Assembly: GCF_905221025.1 (NCBI RefSeq)
Contig: NZ_CAJNBL010000002.1
Span: 54,602-118,601 of the forward strand
DNA from: Candidatus Nitrotoga fabula
GTDB lineage: Bacteria > Pseudomonadota > Gammaproteobacteria > Burkholderiales > Gallionellaceae
Reading direction: 5' to 3'
DNA length: 64,000 bases
The position numbers were made by a program, and so were the translations under genes. Below the pieces are notes generated by a model that had not been told where the DNA came from, did no database searches, and worked only from the letters and a program-made list of their open reading frames with translations. Positions 19,299 through 28,494 of the stretch are shown piece after piece. The first letter of the stretch is position 1, and the number at the start of each line of letters is the position of its first letter.

Positions 19299-21010
19299 TT
19301 CTTCATGCATTATGTGATTACTACAGGCGCAAGCCTGACCTGCCTCGACTAGGCTTTGAAATCAAGGCCATTCCATTTGTTTTTGAACTCAGTCCTGCTG
19401 GGCATCTGGTGCAAATTGAAGATACTCGATACTCTGAAGGGAAGAAGAAATTTCCTAGGAATTTTCTTGTCCCACAAGGTGCAAAGAAGACATCAGGAAT
19501 TGCTGCAAACTGGTTATGGGATAGCGCTGAATACGTTCTAGGTGTAACCAAGCTAGGCAGGCCTGATCGAGTACAGGAACAGCATGCCGCTTTCCAGGTA
19601 AAGCTAGATGAGTTGGCTGACAAAACTAACGATGCCGGATTGAATGCAGTGCTCACTTTTTTAAAAATTCGCGACACATCGAGACTGGAAATAGATCCGC
19701 TTTGGTCGGAAATCCTGGAAACGAATGCTGTTGTAACATTTCGCCTCAATGGTGATTTCGAACTGGTTTGTCAACGACCGTCCATTAGGGCAGTACTGGA
19801 AGGCGCTGGCATGGAGACAGAAAAAATTATCTGTGCGATTAGTGGAGAGCCCGATGGTTTCGAACGGCTGCACGCTTCTATCAAGGGTGTTTGGGGTGCA
19901 CAAACCAGTGGAGCAAATATCGTTTCTTTTAACAAAGATGCATTTAATTCTTTTGGAAAAGAGCAGGGCGCAAATGCACCCATTGGCAAGCGCGCTGCCT
20001 TCGCTTATACCACGGCACTCAATTACCTGCTAAGCAAGGAGAGCGCTCAGCGCATTCAAATTGGCGATGCTTCGACCATATTCTGGTCAGAACAGCACAC
20101 TGAATTTGAGGACACGTTTTCTGATTTGTTTAACGAACCGCCCAAGGATGATCCAGCAAAGCAAACACGCGCTATCGAAGCATTGTTTAAGGCGCCGCAA
20201 ACGGGTACATATAACGATGATGGAGAAAAAACCCGTTTTTATGTGCTAGGCCTCGCACCCAATGCCGCGCGCATCAGCATACGTTTCTGGCAGGTCGGTA
20301 CCATTGCAGAAATGTCAGTGCGGATTCGCCAACATTTCCAAGACCTGGAAATTATCCACGCTGGTTTTGAGAAACCACATCTTTCACTTTTTCAATTATT
20401 GAAGTCCATTGCTACTCAAGAAGACTCAAAAAACATCCCACCTAATTATGGGGGTGAATTCATGCGTGCCATTCTTGCTGGATTGCCTTATCCGCAAACA
20501 CTGTTACAAGCAAGCATTCGTCGCATCCGTGCCGAACGTAAAGTGACCTATCCACGCGCAGCACTAATTAAAGCCTGTATTAACAGGCAAACACGTTATT
20601 CACCTTCACAAGAACAGGAGATTGCTGTGTCACTAGATGATTCCAACACCAACTGCGGTTATCGCATCGGACGCCTTTTTGCTGCGCTGGAAAAAGCACA
20701 GGAAGAGGCTGTTAATCCTAGCGCTACGATTCGTGATCGTTTCTACGGCGCAGCCTCCAGCTCACCGGTTACGGTGTTCGCCAACCTAATGAAGCTTAAA
20801 AATCACCATCTTGCCAAACTGGATGACGGACGTAAACGCTATTTTGAAAAACTCATCGGACAAATTATGTCTTCTATCAATGATTTTCCAGCACATTTGA
20901 GCCTTGCTGACCAAGGGCGTTTCGCAATTGGTTATTACCATCAGAGGCAAGCATTTTTCACTAAATCTGAATCTACCAATAAATCTGAATCTACCAATAA
21001 AGGGGAATAA
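19295..21010 (+). CDS. cas8c: Cas8c (Csd1), type I-C Cascade large subunit
   Basis: A 571-residue protein of the Csd1 family, which recognises the PAM and recruits Cas3. Family features include the start [22 protein letters not shown] and the C-terminal region with [21 protein letters not shown] and [12 protein letters not shown]. The extreme C-terminus ends in a duplicated hexapeptide (KSESTN twice) encoded by a perfect 18-bp tandem repeat, which is not expected in the family core. Within its gene lies the usual internal region that in some I-C systems yields a separate Cas11c small subunit; I could not identify its start. Confidence 0.93.
   Translation: MILHALCDYYRRKPDLPRLGFEIKAIPFVFELSPAGHLVQIEDTRYSEGKKKFPRNFLVPQGAKKTSGIAANWLWDSAEYVLGVTKLGRPDRVQEQHAAFQVKLDELADKTNDAGLNAVLTFLKIRDTSRLEIDPLWSEILETNAVVTFRLNGDFELVCQRPSIRAVLEGAGMETEKIICAISGEPDGFERLHASIKGVWGAQTSGANIVSFNKDAFNSFGKEQGANAPIGKRAAFAYTTALNYLLSKESAQRIQIGDASTIFWSEQHTEFEDTFSDLFNEPPKDDPAKQTRAIEALFKAPQTGTYNDDGEKTRFYVLGLAPNAARISIRFWQVGTIAEMSVRIRQHFQDLEIIHAGFEKPHLSLFQLLKSIATQEDSKNIPPNYGGEFMRAILAGLPYPQTLLQASIRRIRAERKVTYPRAALIKACINRQTRYSPSQEQEIAVSLDDSNTNCGYRIGRLFAALEKAQEEAVNPSATIRDRFYGAASSSPVTVFANLMKLKNHHLAKLDDGRKRYFEKLIGQIMSSINDFPAHLSLADQGRFAIGYYHQRQAFFTKSESTNKSESTNKGE
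20963..20998 (+). repeat. 18-bp perfect tandem repeat at the 3' end of cas8c
   Basis: AAATCTGAATCTACCAAT occurs at 20963-20980 and again at 20981-20998, in frame, adding two copies of the hexapeptide KSESTN shortly before the stop codon. It looks like recent replication slippage. Confidence 0.9.
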
Positions 21011-21015
21011 GTATC

Positions 21016-21897
21016 ATGACATTAAATAATCGTTATGACTTCGTTTTGGTTTTTGATGTAAAAGACGGCAACCCTAATGGCGATCCTGAAGCTGGCAATT
21101 TGCCCCGCATGGATGCGGAAAGCGGGCTTGGCTTGGTAACTGACGTATGCCTCAAGCGTAAGGTACGAAACTTCGTTGGGCTGGTGAAGGGTGAGCGGCC
21201 GCCATTTGAAATTTATGTTAAGGAAAAAGCGGTACTCAATAACCAACATAAGCGCGCATATATTGAAATCGGTAAGGCTGAATTGCTTGAGGGAGACGAC
21301 AAAAAACGCAAGGGGGGTGACTCAGTTGATCAAGCAAGGCAATGGATGTGCCGGAATTTCTTTGACGTAAGGGCATTCGGCGCGGTCATGTCCACAGGTA
21401 TCAATTGCGGCCAAGTACGAGGCCCTGTCCAGTTAACATTCGCCCGTTCTGTTGATCCTATAGTTGCATTGGAGCATTCAATTACTCGCATGGCGGTTGC
21501 CACTGAGGCAGAAGCCGAAAAACAATCTGGTGATAACAGAACGATGGGGCGCAAATTCACTGTTCCTTATGGCCTATATGTAGCTCATGGATTTGTGTCG
21601 TCCTTTCTTGCCAAGCAAACTGGATTTAATGAAAGTGATCTGGAATTACTCTGGCAGGCGCTAGCTCAGATGTTTGAGCATGACCGTTCTGCCGCCAGAG
21701 GCGAAATGACAACGCGAGGGCTTTACGTCTACAAGCATGAAAGCGAACTGGGCAATGCCCCAGCGCATAAGTTGTTCGAATTAATTCAAATCAAGAAAAA
21801 TTCAAATGAACCTGCGCGTGATTTCAACGATTACACGGTGAATGTAAATGATGCTGGATTACCTGCAGGGGTCACTTTACTTCGCTTGGTTGGGTGA
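21016..21897 (+). CDS. cas7c: Cas7c (Csd2), type I-C Cascade backbone subunit
   Basis: The 293-residue RAMP protein forms the helical backbone of Cascade along the crRNA. The N-terminal [21 protein letters not shown] with its glycine/asparagine loop and the later [20 protein letters not shown] and [20 protein letters not shown] are hallmarks of Csd2. It follows cas8c by 5 nt. Full length with no defects seen. Confidence 0.95.
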   Translation: MTLNNRYDFVLVFDVKDGNPNGDPEAGNLPRMDAESGLGLVTDVCLKRKVRNFVGLVKGERPPFEIYVKEKAVLNNQHKRAYIEIGKAELLEGDDKKRKGGDSVDQARQWMCRNFFDVRAFGAVMSTGINCGQVRGPVQLTFARSVDPIVALEHSITRMAVATEAEAEKQSGDNRTMGRKFTVPYGLYVAHGFVSSFLAKQTGFNESDLELLWQALAQMFEHDRSAARGEMTTRGLYVYKHESELGNAPAHKLFELIQIKKNSNEPARDFNDYTVNVNDAGLPAGVTLLRLVG

Positions 21898-21906
21898 AAG
21901 TGAAAC

Positions 21907-22539
21907 GTGATGCAGGATGACCCAGTAGACCCGATCATGCTTTCTGCTCTTCAACACTGGAGTTATTGCCCACGCCAGTGCGCACTGATTCATGTCGAGC
22001 AAGTATTTGATGAGAACGTTTTCACCATGCGTGGCAATGCCGCGCATGAGCGAGTGGATGACCCGGGATTTGCAATTTACGAGGGCGTGCGTACCGAGCG
22101 TGCTTTGCCGGTGTGGTCAGATCGGATGGGGTTAATCGGCAAATGCGACTTGGTGGAATTTCATCCAGACGGGCGTGTCTATCCAGTGGAATATAAACAT
22201 GGCCTCAAGCGTGGAAAAAAGCACGATGATGTACAACTGGCCGCACAAGCAATGTGTCTGGAAGAAATGACTGGCAAACACATTACACATGGCGCAATTT
22301 ATCACCATAGTTCACGGCGCAGGCGGGAAGTTGAAATTACGCAAAAATTGCGCGACGCGGTGGAAAATGCTGTTCACGCCATCCGGGCCATTCTGGATTC
22401 AGGCAGTCTACCGCCTCCCGCCAATGACGCACGCTGCAAGGAGTGTTCGTTAAAAGAAATTTGCCAGCCGCAAGTTGTCGCTGGACTTAAAATGCAGAAT
22501 GCTTTGTTGGCAGATTTATTCAAACCAGAAATAATGTAA
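21907..22539 (+). CDS. cas4: Cas4 (RecB-like iron-sulfur nuclease)
   Basis: A 210-residue adaptation protein that trims prespacers and helps select PAM-proximal ends. A first cysteine in HWSYCPRQCALIHVE (about residue 20) and three cysteines in ARCKECSLKEIC (about 179-190) would hold a 4Fe-4S cluster. The RecB nuclease motif is YPVEYKHGLKRG with QLAAQAMCLEE. Start is GTG 21907 or the ATG directly after it. It sits between cas7c and cas1, as is usual for type I-C. Confidence 0.93.
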   Translation: MMQDDPVDPIMLSALQHWSYCPRQCALIHVEQVFDENVFTMRGNAAHERVDDPGFAIYEGVRTERALPVWSDRMGLIGKCDLVEFHPDGRVYPVEYKHGLKRGKKHDDVQLAAQAMCLEEMTGKHITHGAIYHHSSRRRREVEITQKLRDAVENAVHAIRAILDSGSLPPPANDARCKECSLKEICQPQVVAGLKMQNALLADLFKPEIM

Positions 22540-22541
22540 AC

Positions 22542-23579
22542 ATGGCGTACCAGCTTCTTAACACTCTCTACGTTATGACATCGAATTCCTATCTACATTT
22601 GGAGAATGACACGTTGCGGGTGGACGTAGAACGCGAGAAGAAACTTCAGGTACCACTGCACCACTTAGGTAGTATTGTTTGTTTGGGCAATATTATGCTT
22701 TCACCTGCGCTGATGCACCGTTGTGCAGAAGACGGCATTAGTCTAGTGTTATTAAATAATCAGGGCCGATTCAAGGCTCGCCTGGAAGGTCCGGTTTCAG
22801 GTAATATTCTGTTACGGCAGGCACAGCATAGATTGGTACTGGATAAAAAATTTGCGCTTAGTATCGCCAAGAGTGCAATTGCAGGGAAATTGCGCAATGC
22901 CCGTCAAGTCTTGCTGCGCGGCGCGCGTGAAGCAAGTGATGCGGAGGATAGCAGTGCACTTACAGTTGTTGTAGAAAAGCTCGCTCATTCGTTGCGTAAC
23001 CTGCCACGCGCTCCAGATTTGGATGTGGTGCGTGGCATCGAGGGCGATGCCGCCAAAAATTATTTTTCGGCCTTACCTCTGATTATCAAGCGCGGGGTAA
23101 GAGATAAATTTATGATGGATGGACGCACTCGCCGGCCACCACGTGACCGATTCAACGCGTTGCTTTCATTTCTCTATTCTATGCTAATGAACGACTGCCG
23201 CTCCGCATTGGAATCAGTTGGGCTCGATCCTCAGCTTGGTTTCTTACATACGGTTCGCCCCGGTCGAGCTGCACTTGCTCTAGATTTGACAGAAGAATTT
23301 CGTGCCATTTTTGCTGACCGATTAGCGCTTACTCTAATCAACAGAGGACAGATCAATACTAACGATTTTGCAGAACGGGAAGGTGGTGCGGTATTGATTG
23401 AAGAAGATACACGCCGTACTGTAGTAATCGCCTATCAAGAACGTAAAAAAGAAGAAGTAATTCATCCTCTTCTTCAGACCAAAGTGCCAATTGGATTGCT
23501 ACCATTATTTCAGGCACGTTTCATGGCTCGGGTATTGCGTGGAGAAATGGATGGCTATCTTCCATTTCTTTACCGTTAA
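22542..23579 (+). CDS. cas1: Cas1 integrase (type I-C)
   Basis: The 345-residue metal-dependent integrase inserts new spacers with Cas2. Likely catalytic residues are the Glu in [13 protein letters not shown] (near residue 168), the His in [14 protein letters not shown] and the Asp/Glu in [14 protein letters not shown]. The start [20 protein letters not shown] is typical of I-C Cas1. The ATG follows the cas4 stop by 2 nt. No defects seen. Confidence 0.95.
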   Translation: MAYQLLNTLYVMTSNSYLHLENDTLRVDVEREKKLQVPLHHLGSIVCLGNIMLSPALMHRCAEDGISLVLLNNQGRFKARLEGPVSGNILLRQAQHRLVLDKKFALSIAKSAIAGKLRNARQVLLRGAREASDAEDSSALTVVVEKLAHSLRNLPRAPDLDVVRGIEGDAAKNYFSALPLIIKRGVRDKFMMDGRTRRPPRDRFNALLSFLYSMLMNDCRSALESVGLDPQLGFLHTVRPGRAALALDLTEEFRAIFADRLALTLINRGQINTNDFAEREGGAVLIEEDTRRTVVIAYQERKKEEVIHPLLQTKVPIGLLPLFQARFMARVLRGEMDGYLPFLYR

Positions 23580-23584
23580 ATTCC

Positions 23585-23875
23585 ATGCTGGTTATTATTA
23601 CTTATGATGTATCCACAATATCCGCAGCTGGACGTAAGCGGCTGCGCCGCGTTGCGAAAGTTTGCGAAAGTATTGGGCAGCGTGTCCAGAATTCAGTCTT
23701 TGAGTGTCAGGTTAATCAAATGCAGCTTGAAGAATTAGAGCGAAAGTTGCTTGCTGAAATACACGAAAAAGAAGATAGCTTGCGCTTATATCGCTTGACT
23801 GAGCCGGTGGAATTACACATAAAAGAGTATGGAAATTTTCGGGCTGTGGATTTTGAGGGGGCATTGGTATTATGA
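23585..23875 (+). CDS. cas2: Cas2 (type I-C)
   Basis: A 96-residue ferredoxin-fold protein that dimerises to bridge two Cas1 dimers. The N-terminus [22 protein letters not shown] includes the conserved Asp (YDV), and [10 protein letters not shown] matches the family beta strand. It is the last gene of the operon, 5 nt after cas1 and 178 nt before the first CRISPR repeat. Confidence 0.95.
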   Translation: MLVIITYDVSTISAAGRKRLRRVAKVCESIGQRVQNSVFECQVNQMQLEELERKLLAEIHEKEDSLRLYRLTEPVELHIKEYGNFRAVDFEGALVL

Positions 23876-24053
23876 TGCGCGAACCAGTAGTAATGACCTA
23901 AACATGGCAAGTTCGCGTTATGGCCAATATATTGATGGAAGTGGATTTTTCTCTTTCATCGTTTAATTGTTCGGGCTCTCCACTGCACAAAGTTCGAGAG
24001 TTCGCACAAAGTGTGCTTTATAACATTACAAATCATAATGTTATAAGCAAACT
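23876..24053 (+). promoter_or_regulatory. CRISPR leader
   Basis: The 178-nt stretch between cas2 and repeat 1 is the presumed leader, carrying the array promoter and integration signals. It contains GCACAAAGT twice (23985-23993 and 24004-24012, 19 nt apart) and a perfect 11-bp inverted repeat (TTATAACATTA at 24018-24028, TAATGTTATAA at 24036-24046, 7-nt loop) ending 7 nt before repeat 1. Confidence 0.7.
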
Positions 24054-24511
24054 GTAGCGCCCGCCCTTTGGGGTGGGCGAGGATTGAAACCCTTCCAGAC
24101 AGCCGATGCAAATGCTTTGCGTGCTGTGTAGCGCCCGCCCTTTGGGGTGGGCGAGGATTGAAACTATTGAGTTGGTGCAAGATGCTAGCACGATGCTAGT
24201 AGCGCCCGCCCTTTGGGGTGGGCGAGGATTGAAACATTTCCTTTTTGGTTTAAAAATTTAGCTTGTTTTCGGTAGCGCCCGCCCTTTGGGGTGGGCGAGG
24301 ATTGAAACATATACGTACCCCGCTTTTAATTTTGGTATTTCTGTAGCGCCCGCCCTTTGGGGTGGGCGAGGATTGAAACAAAAGGGAGGGTTTAAGACTC
24401 ACACAACTGGACTGGTAGCGCCCGCCCTTTGGGGTGGGCGAGGATTGAAACCTTTAATACTTTACGCAAAAATCCATTCTCCAGGTAGCGCCCGCCCTTT
24501 GGGGTGGGCGA
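24054..24511 (+). CRISPR. Type I-C CRISPR array, 7 repeats and 6 spacers
   Basis: Six identical 37-nt repeats start at 24054, 24128, 24199, 24272, 24343 and 24415, with a truncated seventh at 24485-24511 that keeps the first 27 nt. The repeat begins GTAGCGCCCGCCC and ends GCGAGGATTGAAAC, the usual I-C-type end, so crRNA is read on the plus strand. Spacers are 37, 34, 36, 34, 35 and 33 nt. The repeat folds into a 9-bp stem (CGCCCGCCC with GGGTGGGCG, one G-U pair) with a TTTG loop. It is longer than the about 32 nt I recall for most I-C repeats. The degenerate repeat marks the leader-distal end. Confidence 0.98.
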
Positions 24512-24782
24512 ACAACCAGCACGAAAATGGAACAAGCGCCATGAGCGAACGAATGGCAAGAAATTTTGCCATGCATAAGACGAGTCAGGCCATCTGCAAG
24601 TAAGTAATAGTAACAAACCATCGTGCGGAATTTCCGCCCGGATGTAATAGAGATGCTTTCGCCGCAATCTGTCTGGAAAACTGGTGCCTGGTCACACTTA
24701 TTTAGTGCAGCGTACTTGACCCGATGCCATAAACATGTGACGGTTGCGGTGGATCATTACAATCCAATCAACCTTGACCAGA
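24512..24782. other. Intergenic stretch after the array
   Basis: About 270 nt with no credible gene. The CRISPR repeat stops abruptly at 24511 and unrelated sequence follows, as at a deletion or insertion junction. Confidence 0.4.
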
Positions 24783-24816
24783 AAAATAGCTGTTACCCGA
24801 CAGCAACAGCTATTTT
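24783..24816 (-). terminator. Rho-independent terminator of the secreted-protein gene
   Basis: A perfect 12-bp inverted repeat (AAAATAGCTGTT at 24783-24794 and AACAGCTATTTT at 24805-24816) with a 10-nt loop. Read on the minus strand it ends in a T run just past the stop of the upstream gene (24829). Confidence 0.8.
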
Positions 24817-24828
24817 AACCGATTGCTA

Positions 24829-25323
24829 TCAGCCCCCCAGACCGAGGAAGAGATCTGTGCTGCAGATACCATGCCAATGATGAACGATATTTCCATTGTT
24901 TAATACTACGGTTGTGGAAGGAGACATGGCGAATTTCACATCTACACCAATATTCAGGGTATTGGTTGGCATGGTGATACCCAAAGATAGTGCTAATGAG
25001 TTAATACAAAGGTTTTTCAATGCGGCAGCATCCACTGCAGCGGTGGCCAGGCTGCATGGAATGTTCTGATTTTGCAGGTTCGAATCGGTTGTTTCAACCG
25101 GCGGGTTCAATTGTCCCAGCACGTAAGCAAGAGGCTGCGTATCGTAACTTCCTGTTCCCAGATTGACGTAAGAACCTTTGCCCGATACGACAACCGTATC
25201 CGTTCCCGCTTTACCGGCCTTGCATACCAGTTCTGCGGAAATAGCCAGAGTATCCGCTTTGGCTCCAGTAGCTGCAAACAAAAGAACCGTTGAAACAACA
25301 CTATACAATATATTTTTAAACAT
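24829..25323 (-). CDS. Hypothetical secreted protein
   Basis: I do not recognise the family. The 164-residue protein begins with a clear signal peptide (MFKNILYSVVSTVLLFAATGAKA, cleavage after AKA), so it is exported to the periplasm or beyond. The mature part is small and polar with Gly, Thr, Asn and Ser enriched and four cysteines (in ELVCKAG, IPCSLA, NLCINS and GICSTD) that could form two disulfides. It has its own terminator 13 nt past the stop and sits between the CRISPR array and tRNA-Lys, so it may be cargo of an inserted element. Confidence 0.7.
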   Translation of the reverse strand: MFKNILYSVVSTVLLFAATGAKADTLAISAELVCKAGKAGTDTVVVSGKGSYVNLGTGSYDTQPLAYVLGQLNPPVETTDSNLQNQNIPCSLATAAVDAAALKNLCINSLALSLGITMPTNTLNIGVDVKFAMSPSTTVVLNNGNIVHHWHGICSTDLFLGLGG

Positions 25324-25732
25324 ATTTTTATCTTTCTGTGAGTTATCGTTGATTTTCGTGCAACCCAGTAAAAAATACTGGGTTCACGATTCATTTGTAC
25401 CGTGAGGTACGATATGAAACAACTGTTAACTTTGACATGGTTTTTGATGTTGTACCTAGGTTAATGGGTCGTAAAGCCTTCATGCAAGCTTACATAGCCT
25501 GAGCTTGATAAGGCGTTCAGAAATTTTGAAAATTACCGCATGCGAGTCTTGGCTCAGTGCGGATGGAACGGTGTAATTAACCGGGTCTGATGAATGCTCA
25601 TCCCCCGTTAATGGGGTAGAGCCGATAAGATCACCACATTGAACTTCTAGAGTCAGCCTTTTACGAAAAGTAACCCCAATGTAACCCCAATAAGATTAAT
25701 TTTGTAGGATAGAATGTAATGGATTGATTATT
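25324..25732. other. Gap upstream of tRNA-Lys
   Basis: The 409-nt gap carries the promoter of the secreted-protein gene and, close to the tRNA 3' end, an 11-bp tandem repeat. No gene is seen. Confidence 0.4.
25670..25691. repeat. 11-bp tandem repeat near tRNA-Lys 3' end
   Basis: GTAACCCCAAT occurs twice back to back (25670-25680, 25681-25691), 41 nt beyond the tRNA 3' end. Similar short tandem G-rich repeats (on the other strand TTGGGGTTAC) flank tRNA-targeting integrases, so this may be a relic attachment region. Confidence 0.6.
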
Positions 25733-25808
25733 TGGTGGGTTGTGAGCGATTCGAACGCTCGACCAGCGGATTAAGAGTCCGATGCTCTACCAACTGAGCT
25801 AACAACCC
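25733..25808 (-). tRNA. tRNA-Lys(CTT)
   Basis: A complete 76-nt cloverleaf on the minus strand. The acceptor stem GGGTTGT pairs with ACAACCC, followed by an encoded CCA. The D arm is GCTC-AGTTGGTA-GAGC, the anticodon loop is CTCTTAA (anticodon CTT, Lys AAG), and the T arm is GAGCG-TTCGAAT-CGCTC. Confidence 0.97.
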
Positions 25809-25938
25809 TATAGAATGATTCCAGAAAGTGAATTGTAGGCATAATGGGAAAAATGGTCAAATTTTTTGTACCGCAAATCCGGCTTTTTCTGCAAGCAGGT
25901 AAAACCGGAAAGAAGGAACAGATATTGAGTTTTTGTGT

Positions 25939-26352
25939 ATGAAAAACGAGAAAGGGAAAGGGAAAGAAGAAGATACCCGGTTGCGGATCGATAAATGGTT
26001 ATGGGCAGCACGTTTTTTCAAGACCCGATCCTTGTCTGCAGATGCCATTGAGAGCGGCAAGGTATTATGCAATGGCGTGCGGATCAAGCCGGCAAAATCA
26101 CTGGCGGCAGGGGATATGCTGTCCATCCGTATTGGTTCGGTTCAATTTATTGTGGAGGTACTGGCACTATCCGGCAAGCGTGGGCCGGCCCCTCAGGCGC
26201 AGCTGCTTTACCGTGAAACGGAGGAAAGCGTGCTGCGCAGGAAGGCGCTGGCAGAGGAGTTGAAAGCCCATCCGCCACCCGCATATCTCAAAGGCAGGCC
26301 GACCAAACGAGACCGCAGGGAGCTTGACAAGCTGAAAGGCAATGTCTGGTGA
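25939..26352 (+). CDS. hslR: Heat shock protein 15 (S4-domain RNA-binding)
   Basis: A 137-residue S4-domain protein. In E. coli Hsp15 binds stalled 50S subunits carrying peptidyl-tRNA and helps recycle them. The S4 motif RLRIDKWLWAARFFKTRSLS spans about residues 14-33, with VLCNGVRIKPAKSLAAGD next and a basic C-terminus (KGRPTKRDRRELDKLKG). The ATG at 25939 has no good ribosome-binding site; a TTG two codons upstream is possible. It is divergent from tRNA-Lys. Confidence 0.9.
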   Translation: MKNEKGKGKEEDTRLRIDKWLWAARFFKTRSLSADAIESGKVLCNGVRIKPAKSLAAGDMLSIRIGSVQFIVEVLALSGKRGPAPQAQLLYRETEESVLRRKALAEELKAHPPPAYLKGRPTKRDRRELDKLKGNVW

Positions 26353-26611
26353 GGGTTACTGGATTCCAGACAAAGCGGGCAGGGATGAAAGCGAGAGGGT
26401 ACGAATTGGAATTTCATGCACTGAGAAAAGCCTGCGCGTATGGAACAGTTTATTTTTCTGCGATCTCCCGCGAGGATGGGACATTGTGGAAATATAGTTA
26501 ACGTAATGAAATAACAAAGTGATATTATATATTGAATATTAATATTTAATAACGAGAAAAAATCCAGATGGGCGTAAAATACTCAATCACAGAAACCGGG
26601 GAGAATCGGAC

Positions 26612-27970
26612 ATGAAATTAACTTTTCTGGGGGCCACGGGCACGGTCACTGGGTCTAAATACCTGTTGTCCAGTGGATCAAGGCAGATACTGGTCGATTG
26701 TGGTTTGTTTCAGGGACTGAAGCAGTTACGTCTGAGAAACTGGGCGGCACTTCCGGTCAACCCGAAAGAGATCAGCGCAGTGGTATTGACGCATGCCCAT
26801 ATTGACCACACCGGTTATTTGCCGCTGCTGATCAAAAAAGGATTTACCGGAAAGGTATACTGCACACACGCAACCCGGGATTTTTGTGAAATCCTGTTGC
26901 CGGATTCTGCTCATTTGCAGGAAGAAGAAGCCAACTACGCCAATAAACGCGGGTTTTCCAAGCACTCCCCAGCCTTGCCCCTGTATACCGAGGAGGATGC
27001 GGGCAGGGCGCTCAGGCAGCTTGTTCCGGTGGATTTTGAGAAAGCAGTCGATCTGGGAGAGGGTCTGTCTTTGAAATTTTTCCCGAATGGCCACATTTTA
27101 GGTTCCGCATTTGTACATATACATCATAAAAGCACATCCATCCTTTTTTCAGGAGACATCGGGCGTCCCAATGATATTCTGATGAATGCCCCGGTGCGCA
27201 TCCGGCAAGCCGATTATCTGGTAGTGGAATCAACCTATGGCAACCGTCTGCATGACAAGAGTGATCCACAGCTGAAACTGGCTACGATCATCAACCAGAC
27301 AGCAAACCGCAATGGAATTGTTTTGATTCCCATCTTTGCGGTAGGCCGGGCGCAGGAGCTGCTTTATTACATTCATCTGCTGAAATCCTCCGGCCAGATT
27401 CCGGACATCCCGGTTTACCTGAACAGCCCGATGGCGGTGGATGCCACGGAAATATTTGTCCAGCATTGTGGCGAACACCGGCTTGCACCCGAGCAATGCC
27501 GTTCCCTGTTCAAGACGGCACGCATGGTAAGCAGTGCCGAAGAGTCCAGACGGCTGAATGAAACCAAAGGTCCGATGATCATACTCTCCGCGAGCGGGAT
27601 GGCTACAGGCGGGCGTGTCGTGCATCACCTTAAGGCCTTTGCGCCCAACCCCGATAATACAGTGCTGTTTGTCGGCTTCCAGGCCGCCGGCACGCGGGGG
27701 GCTGCCATGCTGGATGGTGCGGATGCGATCAAGATCCACGGTGAATATGTGCCGGTGCGCGCCCGGGTTGAGCTGATTTCCAATCTTTCCGCGCATGCGG
27801 ATTATTCCGAGATCCTCGACTGGTTGCATGGCTTTGAAAAGCCGCCCAGGAAAACTTTCATCACGCATGGCGAGCCGGTTGCAGCAGACATGATGCGATT
27901 GCATATTGAAGAACAGCTGCATTGGCCGGTTGAAGTGCCGGACTATCTGGAAACTGTGGAACTAAGCTGA
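26612..27970 (+). CDS. Metallo-beta-lactamase/beta-CASP RNA-processing nuclease-like protein
   Basis: A 452-residue protein with an N-terminal MBL fold including the zinc motif THAHIDHTG (HxHxDH, about residues 60-68), NGHILGSA and SGDIGRPND, then a beta-CASP insert and the C-terminal histidine motifs (LSAHADYSE, ITHGE). It resembles archaeal/bacterial Ysh1-type exonucleases such as TTHA0252, which process or degrade RNA. Bacterial roles are poorly defined. The ATG at 26612 follows GGGGAGAATCGGAC. Monocistronic. Confidence 0.9.
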   Translation: MKLTFLGATGTVTGSKYLLSSGSRQILVDCGLFQGLKQLRLRNWAALPVNPKEISAVVLTHAHIDHTGYLPLLIKKGFTGKVYCTHATRDFCEILLPDSAHLQEEEANYANKRGFSKHSPALPLYTEEDAGRALRQLVPVDFEKAVDLGEGLSLKFFPNGHILGSAFVHIHHKSTSILFSGDIGRPNDILMNAPVRIRQADYLVVESTYGNRLHDKSDPQLKLATIINQTANRNGIVLIPIFAVGRAQELLYYIHLLKSSGQIPDIPVYLNSPMAVDATEIFVQHCGEHRLAPEQCRSLFKTARMVSSAEESRRLNETKGPMIILSASGMATGGRVVHHLKAFAPNPDNTVLFVGFQAAGTRGAAMLDGADAIKIHGEYVPVRARVELISNLSAHADYSEILDWLHGFEKPPRKTFITHGEPVAADMMRLHIEEQLHWPVEVPDYLETVELS

Positions 27971-28196
27971 AATATCAGCGAGATCGGGTGTCTGTGGGGT
28001 TTTGGGGTAATACATGGCATCCATCATTACTTCGCATAATGTATATTATGTCAAATATGGTGTGCATGAATAATGGATCTATTTCCAAAATTCGATATCC
28101 CCCACCTGCCTTGAGTGCTTGTGGGGTATTGGAAGAATGAATATGAATGAATATGGTGGAAAGTGGTTCTGAAATTACGCAGGCAGACCCAAAAAA

Positions 28197-28493
28197 TCAT
28201 TCAGGATGGATTGCTGGACTTCGTAGCTTGTCTGGTAAGGTAATATTGAGCTCGAGAACATCATAGTCGCCATGTTTCTCCAGTTGAACATGAATCGCAT
28301 CTCGGTCGATGTGGATGTATTTGGCGATCACGGCCATGAGTTCTTCCTGGAGCGCAGGCAGATAATCCGGAGGCGCTGCTCCTCGGTTTGCGCGCTCGTG
28401 AGCCAGGATGATTTGCAAACGCTCCTTGGCGATGACAGCTGTTTTTTTCTCGGTGCCTCTCAGGTAGCTGATTAAGCCAGCAATCATCGACAT
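28197..28493 (-). CDS. minE: Cell division topological specificity factor MinE
   Basis: The 98-residue protein stimulates the MinD ATPase and drives Min oscillation so that the division septum forms at midcell. Its N-terminal MinD-binding part includes [15 protein letters not shown] (about residues 22-36), the region that forms the contact helix, followed by the dimerising domain ([16 protein letters not shown]). The start at 28493 lies one base after the minD stop. It is the last gene of minCDE. Confidence 0.95.
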   Translation of the reverse strand: MSMIAGLISYLRGTEKKTAVIAKERLQIILAHERANRGAAPPDYLPALQEELMAVIAKYIHIDRDAIHVQLEKHGDYDVLELNITLPDKLRSPAIHPE

Positions 28494-28494
28494 A

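Noticed and set aside
24286..24603. Open frame through the CRISPR array
   Set aside because: Its repeated VAPALWGGRGLK-type peptide is just the translated CRISPR repeat.
15795..25420. GAGGTACGAT followed by RTGAA at about 15796 and 25405, flanking the CRISPR-Cas locus like att repeats
   Set aside because: A match of 14 of 15 bases is expected many times by chance in 64 kb; no integrase or target duplication supports it.
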